Of a DNA stretch of 29,473 bases, positions 1-7,163 are shown piece by piece. The notes under the pieces are model-generated. The model saw only the letters and a program-made list of their open reading frames with translations, ran no database searches and had not been told where the DNA came from. The stretch spans positions 1 through 29,473 of the forward strand of contig CAZCKC010000026.1 of the NCBI GenBank assembly GCA_964499235.1. Reading direction: 5' to 3'. A program made the translations under genes and the position numbers. This DNA comes from JAFGRR01 sp964499235. Its GTDB lineage: Bacteria > Planctomycetota > Phycisphaerae > UBA1845 > Fen-1342. Every line of letters starts with the position of its first letter. Within the stretch, counting starts at the first letter, position 1.

Positions 1-47
1 GAGATCGTTTCACGTGACTGGAGTTCAGACGTGTGCTCTTCCGATCT
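1..47. other. Illumina TruSeq adapter left in the assembly
   Basis: The bases at 14-47 are the Illumina multiplexing read-2 adapter (GTGACTGGAGTTCAGACGTG and on to the terminal CCGATCT). Bases 6-13 (CGTTTCAC) are the reverse complement of GTGAAACG, the TruSeq index 19 barcode with its two extra bases, and bases 1-5 (GAGAT) are the start of the P7 flank. The biological sequence therefore begins at 48. Reading frames that start inside this stretch are artefacts. Confidence 0.97.
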
Positions 48-113
48 GCCGCCAACCGAGAGGCAAGCGCGCGCCGCAACCGATGCGCGGGCTTCGCGCC
101 ACGACCAGGCTCC

Positions 114-1271
114 TCACGCGGCGCCGGTTCCCTCGCCCTGAACGGCCACGGGCGCAGCGTGTGCGTCGACCACGTCGGCCTCCGCAACACCGCCATAGAG
201 CCGGCGCAGAAAATAGAGACTCACGTGGACCAGGCCGATGAGCACCGGCACCTCGACCAGCGGGCCGACGACCGTGGCGAAGGCGACCGGCGAGGCGATG
301 CCGAACACGGCAATGGCGACGGCAATCGCCAGCTCGAAGTTGTTGCCCGACGCCGTGAAGGCCAGCGTGGCGGCGCGGGAATAGTCCGCCCCGACCTTCC
401 AGGCCATGAAGAAGCTGACCAGGAACATGATCGCGAAGTACGCGCTGAGCGGGATCGCGATCCACAGCACATCCAGCGGCTGGTTGATGATCCGCTCGCC
501 CTGCGTGCTGAACATGACCACGATGGTGAACAGCAGCGCCCCCAGCGTCAACGGCGAGATTCTCGGCACGAACACCCGGTCGTACCAATCGCCGCCCTTG
601 AGCGGCACGAGGAGCACCCGGCTCAGTATCCCCGCCGCGAAGGGGATGCCCAGGTAGATCATCACGCTGACGAAGATCTCACCGATGCTGACCTCGACCA
701 CCGATCCCTGCAGCCCGAACAGCGGCGGCAGCACCGTGACGAACACCCATGCGTAGAAGCCGAAGGTTACGATCTGAAAAATGCTGTTCAGCGCCACCAG
801 CCCCGCGCCATACTCGCTGCTGCCCCGGGCAAGCTGGTTCCAGACCAGCACCATCGCGATGCAGCGGGCGATGCCGACCATGATCAGCCCAACCATGTAA
901 AGGCCCCAGCGCTCGTCGGGGCCGAACACCGCCGGGGCGACAAAGCCGAAGAACACGACTGCCAGCAGAAACATCAGGATCGGGCCGACGATCCAGTTCT
1001 GCAGCAGCGACAAGCCGACCACCTTGGCGTCCGCGAACACCTTGGGCATCAGCTCATATTTCACCTTCGCCAGCGGCGGGTACATCATCAGGATCAGCCC
1101 GACGGCGATCAGCAGGTTGGTGTGCTCGCCGACAGTCAGCGCCTGGTTAAAGCGCTCGACACCGGACTGGAACAGGTAGCCGACGGCCACGCCCAGCGCC
1201 ATCGCCAGGAAGATCCACAGCGTCAGGAAGCGATCCAGAAACGAAAGGCGTGAGGGGCGCTCGGCCTGCAT
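114..1271 (-). CDS. acr3: ACR3 family arsenite efflux permease
   Basis: A 385-residue integral membrane protein of the ACR3 family (BART superfamily), which exports arsenite from the cytoplasm using the proton motive force. About ten hydrophobic segments are visible. Family signatures are PILMFLLAVVFF near residue 97, the GIARCIAMVLVWNQLA helix with the essential cysteine at Cys137, and SGNNFELAIAVAIAVFG in the C-terminal half. The length is close to the usual 350-400. The gene starts 5 bases after the arsM stop. Its ribosome binding site (GGAG) lies in the last codons of arsM, which points to translational coupling in an arsR-arsM-acr3 operon. The C-terminal tail after the last helix is Ala/Gly/Val-rich and probably disordered. 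Only 66 native bases remain beyond the stop before the adapter, so further operon genes downstream cannot be excluded. Confidence 0.96.
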   Translation of the reverse strand: MQAERPSRLSFLDRFLTLWIFLAMALGVAVGYLFQSGVERFNQALTVGEHTNLLIAVGLILMMYPPLAKVKYELMPKVFADAKVVGLSLLQNWIVGPILMFLLAVVFFGFVAPAVFGPDERWGLYMVGLIMVGIARCIAMVLVWNQLARGSSEYGAGLVALNSIFQIVTFGFYAWVFVTVLPPLFGLQGSVVEVSIGEIFVSVMIYLGIPFAAGILSRVLLVPLKGGDWYDRVFVPRISPLTLGALLFTIVVMFSTQGERIINQPLDVLWIAIPLSAYFAIMFLVSFFMAWKVGADYSRAATLAFTASGNNFELAIAVAIAVFGIASPVAFATVVGPLVEVPVLIGLVHVSLYFLRRLYGGVAEADVVDAHAAPVAVQGEGTGAA

Positions 1272-1276
1272 GACGA

Positions 1277-2128
1277 TTACTCCGGCTTCTGGGCAGTGAC
1301 GTTCAGACTCGTGATGAAGTCCGCGGGCCGTGTTCCGGCCGGCAGCGCGGCGATGACCTTCTGGTACAGCGGATCCTCCAACGAGGTCATCGCCTCGATG
1401 TACTGCGGCTTGTGCTCAAGCTGAATGGCGCTGAGGCCGGCTTCTCGGGCGAACCGCTCCGTGCGCTCGACCAGCTCCGCGCCGGCGATGCAGCCGACCA
1501 GCGCATCCACGTCAGCTCGCACCGCCGCCGGCAATGGCCGCAGCAGGGCGAGGTCCGACACGGCCACGCGGCCGCCCGGCTTCAGGACGCGGGCGATCTC
1601 GCGCCAGACCTGCGGCTTGTCGGGTGAGAGGTTGATCACGCAGTTCGAGATGACGACGTCCACGCTGTCGTCGGCGATCGGCAGGTGCTCGATTTCCCCC
1701 AGCCGGAACTCGACGTTGTCGAGCCCCGTGCGCTCGGTGTACGCCGCGGAGTTGCCACGCGCCTTGCTCAGCATCTCCGGCGTCATGTCCACGCCGATGA
1801 CGCGTCCGGTCGCGCCCACCTTCGGGCCGGCGATGAAGCAGTCGAAGCCGCCGCCGGAACCGAGGTCGAGCACGACGTCACCCGCTTTGAGGCTCGCGAT
1901 GGCGGTGGGGTTGCCGCAAGACAGCCCCAGGTCCGCGCCCTCCGGCAGGTCGGCCAGCTCCGCGTCGCTGTACCCGATCTGCTCGGCCAGGCGCTGCGGA
2001 CCACAACACGATTGCGCCGGTCCGCAACAGCCGCCGGTTCCAAGCGTGCTGCCACGCGTCGCGACATCGGCATAGCCGGTTCGGACCTTGGTTCGAACGT
2101 CATCCTGCGTCTTGATCTTGTTGTTCAT
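1277..2128 (-). CDS. arsM: Arsenite S-adenosylmethionine methyltransferase ArsM
   Basis: A 283-residue class I SAM-dependent methyltransferase that methylates As(III) in the cytoplasm to mono- and further methylated arsenicals. The SAM-binding motif DLGSGGGFDCF is at residues 88-98 and GVDMTPEML follows near 112. The three cysteines used by ArsM enzymes to bind As(III) are present in their usual contexts: Cys71 (LSCGNP), Cys163 (ISNCVINL) and Cys213 (VGCIAGA). Two extra Cys pairs at 34-35 and 41-42 (GGCCGP, SCCGP) match the N-terminal region of many bacterial ArsM. I chose the ATG at 2128 because AGGAAAGGCGG precedes it; an ATG at 2155, overlapping the arsR stop as ATGA, would add nine residues but has no ribosome binding site. 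The gene lies directly between arsR and acr3 and is probably repressed by ArsR until As(III) binds. Confidence 0.95.
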   Translation of the reverse strand: MNNKIKTQDDVRTKVRTGYADVATRGSTLGTGGCCGPAQSCCGPQRLAEQIGYSDAELADLPEGADLGLSCGNPTAIASLKAGDVVLDLGSGGGFDCFIAGPKVGATGRVIGVDMTPEMLSKARGNSAAYTERTGLDNVEFRLGEIEHLPIADDSVDVVISNCVINLSPDKPQVWREIARVLKPGGRVAVSDLALLRPLPAAVRADVDALVGCIAGAELVERTERFAREAGLSAIQLEHKPQYIEAMTSLEDPLYQKVIAALPAGTRPADFITSLNVTAQKPE

Positions 2129-2151
2129 GACCGCCTTTCCTCGTGGTTCGC

Positions 2152-2562
2152 TCATTGTCCGGTTTTCGATGCGTCATGGCCGGCGTCGTCGCGCCGCGCA
2201 CAGCCCGACGATGGGCACCATTCGTCAAGGGCGTCCGCCAACGCCCGCAGGCGGGCGGACAGGTCCGCGCAGCGGGCGACGTACCAGACAGTCCGGCCTT
2301 TCTTCTCCGCTTCCAGGATGCCGACGCGCGCCAAGAGCCCCAGGTGCCGGGCCACGACGGAGAAGTCGACGGCGCAGCATTCGGCCACCTCCGTCACGGA
2401 ACACGGCCGGCTACACTTCACCAGGCAGCCCAGCAGCCGGGCCCGCGTGGGGTCGGCCAGCGCCTTGAACAGCTCCGTGTCGAGTCGCCGATCCACCGCC
2501 GCCCGCCGCCGGGCCGCCTGCCGCGGCGTGGTGGGTACTTTATTGGTTACTGACGCCATCAT
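2152..2562 (-). CDS. arsR: ArsR/SmtB family metalloregulatory repressor (first copy)
   Basis: A 136-residue winged-helix repressor of the ArsR/SmtB family, first gene of the arsR-arsM-acr3 unit. The HTH core is visible as KALADPTRARLLGCL (about residues 33-47), then SVTEVAECC and the recognition helix DFSVVARHLGLLARVGI, followed by the wing EKKGRTVWYV. Cysteines lie at 46, 50, 54, 62 and 63. The vicinal pair at 62-63 just before the recognition helix is a plausible As(III) site but differs from the CVC motif of the second ArsR in this window. The start at 2562 (ATGATG) has no Shine-Dalgarno sequence; a promoter ends about seven bases before it, so the message is probably leaderless. It likely represses its own operon and releases DNA when trivalent arsenic binds. 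Which arsenical it prefers cannot be told from sequence. Confidence 0.93.
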   Translation of the reverse strand: MMASVTNKVPTTPRQAARRRAAVDRRLDTELFKALADPTRARLLGCLVKCSRPCSVTEVAECCAVDFSVVARHLGLLARVGILEAEKKGRTVWYVARCADLSARLRALADALDEWCPSSGCARRDDAGHDASKTGQ

Positions 2563-2568
2563 GCCTGT

Positions 2569-2596
2569 ATCTTAGCCCGTAATCTCAGGCGGTCAA
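2569..2596 (-). promoter_or_regulatory. Promoter of arsR-arsM-acr3
   Basis: On the minus strand TTGACC (2596-2591) is followed after 16 bases by TAAGAT (2574-2569), a good sigma-70 type pair. Transcription would begin at about 2562-2560, the first base of the arsR start codon. The -35 box sits inside a small inverted repeat (GGCGG/CCGCC, 2588-2602), which could serve as an operator or as the end of the arsG transcript. No experimentally known ArsR operator sequence is recognisable. Confidence 0.65.
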
Positions 2597-2626
2597 GCCG
2601 CCGGGCCGGCCGGGTCCGCGGGGGGC

Positions 2627-3334
2627 TCACCCCAGGTTGGTCGGTACGACCTTGAAGATGAACGCGAGGCAGAAGTAGACGCCCACCAGTAGGAAGATCA
2701 CGCCGGTGACCCGGCGGGCCCAGCGCTCGAACGCGCTGATGCTGTTGAAGGCCTTCGCCATCGCGTTCGCGCTGACCACGATCAGAACAGCAAAAACGAC
2801 CACCGGCAGCGCCGTGCTGATCCCGAATACCGCGGGCAGCATGATGCTGGACTCGAACTTCACCGCCAGCGGGATCAGCCCGGCGAAGTAGAGCGCCGCC
2901 GAAGCCGGGCAAAACGAGAGCGCGAACACGATCCCCAGCACCAGCCCGGCCCAGACGCCCCAGTCCGCCACCTTCTGGCCGACGCGCTGCCCCAGGTCGG
3001 AACCGCGCGTCGGCAGCGCGATCATGCCCAGCAGCACCATGCCCAGCAGGATCAGGATCGGCCCGAGCAGCTTGTTCATGTACTTCTGCAGCGTGATCGA
3101 AACCGCGGGCGCCGACATCAGGCTCCCGACCAGGATCGCCGCAATCGCGACGTACACGAGGCTGCGGCCGAGCGTGTAGAGCAGCCCGGTCAGCAGCGCC
3201 GCCCGGGGATTCTCCACCCGGCGGCTGATAAACGAAATCGCCGCCACGTTGGTCGCCAACGGACAGGGGCTGATGGCCGTCAGGACGCCCGTCCACGCCG
3301 CGGCGGCGATTGCCGCCCACAGTTCAGCTGTCAC
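2627..3334 (-). CDS. arsG: ArsG family organoarsenical efflux permease (DsbD/CcdA-like)
   Basis: A 235-residue membrane protein with about six helices and the general fold of the DsbD/CcdA group. Two Cys-Pro elements are visible: ISPCPLATN with Cys24 and LSFCPASAALYF with Cys142. These, together with the length and the arsF neighbour, fit ArsG, described as an efflux permease for aromatic aminoarsenicals. The start is a GTG at 3334, two bases after the arsF stop, with GGAG in the end of arsF, so the two are almost certainly co-translated. Naming rests on recognition of the family and on context. A general cytochrome c biogenesis CcdA-like role is the main alternative, made more relevant by the multiheme cytochrome two genes upstream, but the strict arsF-arsG pairing favours ArsG. 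Confidence 0.82.
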   Translation of the reverse strand: MTAELWAAIAAAAWTGVLTAISPCPLATNVAAISFISRRVENPRAALLTGLLYTLGRSLVYVAIAAILVGSLMSAPAVSITLQKYMNKLLGPILILLGMVLLGMIALPTRGSDLGQRVGQKVADWGVWAGLVLGIVFALSFCPASAALYFAGLIPLAVKFESSIMLPAVFGISTALPVVVFAVLIVVSANAMAKAFNSISAFERWARRVTGVIFLLVGVYFCLAFIFKVVPTNLG

Positions 3335-3336
3335 GC

Positions 3337-3906
3337 CTACGACTCCAGGTACTTGCGGGTCTGCTCCGCGACGTACTGCTTGAACTGCGTCTCCTCGACG
3401 TGCACGTACTGCCAGACCTTCTCCATGTTCGTCCAGTCGCGCTGCTGGCCGTCATGCACGTCGACGAGCACCAGCGAGCTCGCCACCAGCTGATAGTCCC
3501 GCACGAAGTGGGCGTTGGGCGGCTCCTCCAGGTTCACGCTACGCCACTCGAGCTCACCCTCTGCCAAGGCGTCAGGAAAATGCTCGCGCAGCGCCTCTGC
3601 CGCCAGGCGCTCGATCTTGTTGCACGTCATGCAGCGCTGCGTGCTGTGGAAATAGTAGGCGATCACCTTGCGGGCCGGTTGCGCCGGCGTGGCGGCGGGG
3701 TCGCTCGGCGCGGCGCCATTCTCGCGCGGCGCCGGCAGCTCAGCCTTCGCCCCGGCCAGTTCTCCCCCTGGCGTCGTCTGGGAGGTTTCCGGCCCGGACG
3801 CAACGTCGCCGGCACCGGCCGAGTTCGACTCGCTTACCACCAGGTAGCCCACGCTGGCGGCGACGAACGCCAGCAGGATGACCGTACCAACCATCTTCAC
3901 GTTCAT
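3337..3906 (-). CDS. arsF: ArsF family protein (nitroaromatic arsenical reductase subunit)
   Basis: A 189-residue protein with an N-terminal membrane anchor or signal (residues 5-24), a long Ala/Pro/Gly-rich linker to about residue 78, and a C-terminal domain opening with AYYFHSTQRCMTCNKIE. The CxxC pair is Cys92/Cys95 and is thioredoxin-like in placement. The YYFH plus CxxC signature is that of ArsF, described as a subunit of the ArsE/ArsF system that reduces nitro-aromatic arsenicals to the amines exported by ArsG. The anchored layout suggests that the redox domain sits outside the membrane, on the same side as the haems of the upstream cytochrome. The ATG at 3906 has AAGGAGTG in front. Its stop is two bases from the arsG start. 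The reduction of roxarsone-like compounds is known for the family; its electron source here is unknown. Confidence 0.82.
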   Translation of the reverse strand: MNVKMVGTVILLAFVAASVGYLVVSESNSAGAGDVASGPETSQTTPGGELAGAKAELPAPRENGAAPSDPAATPAQPARKVIAYYFHSTQRCMTCNKIERLAAEALREHFPDALAEGELEWRSVNLEEPPNAHFVRDYQLVASSLVLVDVHDGQQRDWTNMEKVWQYVHVEETQFKQYVAEQTRKYLES

Positions 3907-3994
3907 TGCGACACTCCTTCCGTGCCGAGGGCCGACACGCGTCAAAGATCTCCACTGACCACGCGAACGTATCTCGCGCCTGTACCCATGCCAG

Positions 3995-6439
3995 TCAACT
4001 TCGTAAGCCCGGCGGCGCCGACCGGGCACCGCCCGCAAGCGCCCACAACCCCGCCAGCAGCAGGCCCGCCAGCGCGAGGTCGAACACCGTGTACGCGTAT
4101 CGCGCTACCGCCGTCAGTTCGGCACTGGGCAACAGCATCAACCCGCCGCTGATCGCTGCGAGACCCAGCAATGCCGCGGCGGCCGCTGCCAGGCCGGGTC
4201 GGCTGTGACCGAAGGTCTTCTTGCCGCTGCCCAACGCGGCAACCAGGAAAGTTGCCAGGCCGACCAGCATCGTTGCCGCCGCGACCAGGAAGTGGTGATG
4301 GTCCAGCCAGGCGCGAGATGGCAGCGCGTACTCGCGCAGCTCCCGCTGCAGCAGCAGCGGCAGCAGCCCCACGACGATGACGATCGTCACCAGCCAGCAC
4401 GCAACGCGTCCAAACGTGCTCCCCTCGACCAGGCGTCCTACACCCCAGCCAGTAGCCAGCGCAACGACGGCCAGCCACAGCAGGTACATCACCGGCTTGA
4501 GGTATGTCTCGCGCAAGACGCTCGATGTCACCGCCGACCGGCTCAGCCCCAGCAGCTCGAACTGCGGTACCGTGACGGCCTGCGCATGCTCGTCGAACGG
4601 CCGGTCCACGACGGGCGCGAAGAACATCTCCGCAGTGGGCGAATGGCATTCCGTGCAGCCCTTGGCCCCCAGCGCGGCGCGGGCCGGCAAGACGTCGTGG
4701 TTGTACTTGTGCACGTTGCCGTACGCGGACGCCTCCCACGGCTCGGTCGGGACCGTGCGGTACTCCGCGCCCGAGCGGTACACGCGGTCATCACTGACCC
4801 AGACCACGCGCTTGCCGTCCAGCGGATAGCCGATCGCCGTCAGGTGCCGAGTGATGGCGGCGATCAGCGCGTCGATCTCCTCCGGCCGATTGACCTCGAT
4901 CACGCCGTCGCCGTTGTCGTCCGTGATCTTCGACAGGTCCGCATGTTCCGCGGGATTCTCGCGATGGGCGACCCACATCTTGCGGATGTCCGACATGCGC
5001 GGCTGCATTAGCCCGGGCTGCCGCTCAACCTCGATACCCGGCCACGATGAATGCACGCGGTTAACCGGGTAGATCTTGCCCTTGTAGCGCGCCAGCACGG
5101 GCCGAAACGTCTCGGTCGGCTTGTCGTCGTAGCCCATCATCCCCAGAAAGCCGTAGTGATTGCGGTACCGGCCGCCGACCCCGTAAAAGGTCCAAAGTTG
5201 TTTGCCGCCCTGGGGAATCTTCGCATCGGGATTGAAGACGTCGCTGGCCTGCATCGCGATCGGCATCACCAGCCGCTCCGGGATGTGGCAGGCCTGGCAC
5301 GAAATATGCTCCAGGTGCAGCGGCGGCAGCCCTTCGTGGATGGCAATCGGCGCTCCGAAATCGCCTGTCGTGTGACAGCTGTCACAATCGCGAACCGTGT
5401 TGTCCAGATCATTCCGCACCTGCCCGCCCGGATCGTCACCCTTGGCGATCTGGTGCACCTCGCGGCCATTGATGCGCGGATCATCCGCCCGCGAGCCGGC
5501 CGGGTGGCAGTCGACGCACCGCATGCCCGCCCGCAGATGAACATCCGTCCGAGCGCCGTAATTCGCCCCGCGTTTCTTCCACCCCGGCTGGGCGTGGCAT
5601 TGCAGGCAGGTCTCGTTCCGGGGGGATACCACGATGTGCGGCGACAGCTTGCCGTCGGCGTCAAACTTTGACGCGTCGTACGCCACGGCCACACGCTCGT
5701 TCTTCGCGACGGCGCCCGTCACGCTGGCCAGTCCGGCGGCCGCCGTCGGCGCCCAACGGAAGTTCATCGCGGCGATTTGCTTGTTCCGCGTGCCAAAGTC
5801 GTACTCCGGCATGTGACACAACAGGCAATCCGCTTCCAGCACGCCGGATTCGCTCCACCGCGCCTGGTAGTAGTCGCCGTCCAGATCGTTTTCGCCGCCG
5901 GGCGTGAAGCCCGACGCCGGGTCCGCCATCCACTCGTCGTACCGCTTGCCGTCGCGGTCGTATTCCAGCGGCCCCCCGCCGGGATGGCACTTCCCGCAGC
6001 CGCGCGTGATGAACACGAACGACGTCATGTCGATCAGGTGTGGGTCGTCGTTGTGCTTCGGCGACAGGTAGGAATACAACGGCGCCGGCGAGCACCAGGC
6101 CCCACCGTAGTTGCCCGGTGAGCTGACCCACTGGCAGCGCTCGCCCAACGGCGCCGGCGGCTGCTCGTCGGCTCCCTGCTGGAAATGGTAGCCCTGCGTG
6201 ATCTTCTCGTAGTCGTGGCAAGCGCCGCAGGTCTGCTTGGGCGAGTACGGCTTGTCCGCATTCTCACCCGCGACCGGGTTGATGATGTGGCCGGCTTCGT
6301 CGCGCAGGAAGAACGGCGGACAGACATTACCGGCACGTGCGCTGCGGGCGGCTTCCCTGGGCTCGGCGGATGGAGCGCTCGCAAGCACGGCGCCTACCGC
6401 GCCGAAGAGCAATCCGGTCACGAGCGCTTTGCCAGTCAA
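3995..6439 (-). CDS. Octaheme c-type cytochrome with C-terminal membrane domain
   Basis: An 814-residue protein that I do not recognise as a named family. It has a signal peptide (residues 1-21), then eight CxxCH haem-attachment motifs starting at Cys71, 148, 205, 278, 308, 352, 381 and 595, and five predicted membrane helices between about 647 and 803. The haem-bearing part would be outside the cytoplasmic membrane. A calcium-loop-like segment DDNGDGVIE lies at 507-515, in the 210-residue stretch between haems 7 and 8. The start is TTG at 6439 with AAGGAGA upstream. It lies between the DGC-domain gene and arsF on the same strand, with gaps of 50 and 88 bases. I infer a redox role linked to arsenical reduction or to passing electrons between the quinone pool and periplasmic partners. 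Reductases of other oxyanions are alternatives. No molybdopterin subunit is nearby. Confidence 0.85.
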   Translation of the reverse strand: MTGKALVTGLLFGAVGAVLASAPSAEPREAARSARAGNVCPPFFLRDEAGHIINPVAGENADKPYSPKQTCGACHDYEKITQGYHFQQGADEQPPAPLGERCQWVSSPGNYGGAWCSPAPLYSYLSPKHNDDPHLIDMTSFVFITRGCGKCHPGGGPLEYDRDGKRYDEWMADPASGFTPGGENDLDGDYYQARWSESGVLEADCLLCHMPEYDFGTRNKQIAAMNFRWAPTAAAGLASVTGAVAKNERVAVAYDASKFDADGKLSPHIVVSPRNETCLQCHAQPGWKKRGANYGARTDVHLRAGMRCVDCHPAGSRADDPRINGREVHQIAKGDDPGGQVRNDLDNTVRDCDSCHTTGDFGAPIAIHEGLPPLHLEHISCQACHIPERLVMPIAMQASDVFNPDAKIPQGGKQLWTFYGVGGRYRNHYGFLGMMGYDDKPTETFRPVLARYKGKIYPVNRVHSSWPGIEVERQPGLMQPRMSDIRKMWVAHRENPAEHADLSKITDDNGDGVIEVNRPEEIDALIAAITRHLTAIGYPLDGKRVVWVSDDRVYRSGAEYRTVPTEPWEASAYGNVHKYNHDVLPARAALGAKGCTECHSPTAEMFFAPVVDRPFDEHAQAVTVPQFELLGLSRSAVTSSVLRETYLKPVMYLLWLAVVALATGWGVGRLVEGSTFGRVACWLVTIVIVVGLLPLLLQRELREYALPSRAWLDHHHFLVAAATMLVGLATFLVAALGSGKKTFGHSRPGLAAAAAALLGLAAISGGLMLLPSAELTAVARYAYTVFDLALAGLLLAGLWALAGGARSAPPGLRS

Positions 6440-6489
6440 GATGCTCTCCTTGATCAGTGCCAGCCGACTGCATCCCCGTACCGCACCCG

Positions 6490-6873
6490 TCAGCCGTCGC
6501 AGCCGATCTTGGTCCGCACGGCTGCGGCGACGCGCTGGGCATCGTTGATCATCGCGGGCCGGTCAGGCTGCTTGCAAATCCCGAGCGTGGACACATCCAG
6601 GTGGAGATCGACCGGCAGCTCCGCCTGCTCGATGATCTTCCGGGCGCAGTGGTCCTCGCAGCCGTCGATCACGACGCGCCGACCGGCGCTGCGCGCCCGT
6701 TCGAGCTTGTCCGGGATCGCGGCCGCGACCGCCGCCGCACAGAACAGGTGGCCGACGCCGGCCTGCATCAGGTTCACACCAGCCCGGTTCGATACCTGGC
6801 CGGAGTACGCCGCACCGGCACACGTGAAGATGAGCGTCGCGCCGCCCTTGTCACCGCAGCACGGACCTGCCAT
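6490..6873 (-). CDS. DGC-domain putative zinc-binding protein
   Basis: A 127-residue protein matching the DGC-domain family, named after an Asp-Gly-Cys motif, seen here as VIDGCEDHCARKI. Other cysteines occur at the N-terminus (PCCGDKGG), in FTCAGAA, HLFC and the C-terminal TLGICK and IGCDG. The function of this family is not established; the cysteines suggest binding of zinc or another soft metal. The ATG at 6873 is preceded by AGGAAG; an upstream extension in the same frame has no such signal. It lies 43 bases after the ArsE-like thioredoxin gene and 50 before the cytochrome, within one unit. The company of a permease, a thioredoxin and an ArsR suggests a metalloid sensor, chaperone or redox partner, which is inference. 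Confidence 0.8.
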   Translation of the reverse strand: MAGPCCGDKGGATLIFTCAGAAYSGQVSNRAGVNLMQAGVGHLFCAAAVAAAIPDKLERARSAGRRVVIDGCEDHCARKIIEQAELPVDLHLDVSTLGICKQPDRPAMINDAQRVAAAVRTKIGCDG

Positions 6874-6916
6874 GCGGCACTTCCTTTCTCTGCCTCGCCG
6901 GCGCCACAGGGCGCAC

Positions 6917-7150
6917 CTACGGCTGCAGCAGTTTCTCCAGTTCCGCTTCGCTCGGGATCTTGCCCGCAACCTTGACCTGCCCGTCGATCGCCAGCGCCGG
7001 CGTCATCATCACGCCATACTCGGTGATCTTGCCGATGTCCTTGACATGGTCGAGCGTGTAGTCGAGGCCAAGCCGGTCGGCGACCGCCTTGGTTGCGTTT
7101 TCGAGCTGGTTACACTTGGCACACCCCGTGCCGAGGACTTCGATCTTCAT
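6917..7150 (-). CDS. Small thioredoxin-fold redox protein, ArsE candidate
   Basis: A 77-residue minimal thioredoxin-fold protein of the glutaredoxin-like redox-active disulfide group. The active-site CAKC is at residues 10-13 (GTGCAKCNQLE), and the cis-proline is Pro51 in MMTPALAIDG. The last part forms the usual edge strand and helix. No signal peptide is present, so it is cytoplasmic. The ATG at 7150 has AAAGGAGA just in front, overlapping the stop of the permease gene. Such proteins often accompany ArsP/UPF0718 permeases and could reduce a bound metalloid or the permease itself. The length and company of arsF and arsG make it the candidate for ArsE, but I give no symbol because the fold alone does not prove this. 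Confidence 0.88.
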   Translation of the reverse strand: MKIEVLGTGCAKCNQLENATKAVADRLGLDYTLDHVKDIGKITEYGVMMTPALAIDGQVKVAGKIPSEAELEKLLQP

Positions 7151-7163
7151 TTGCAATTCTCCT

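Noticed and set aside
14..241. Open frames beginning in the first 50 bases on both strands
   Set aside because: They start in or run into the sequencing adapter and are antisense or out of frame with acr3.
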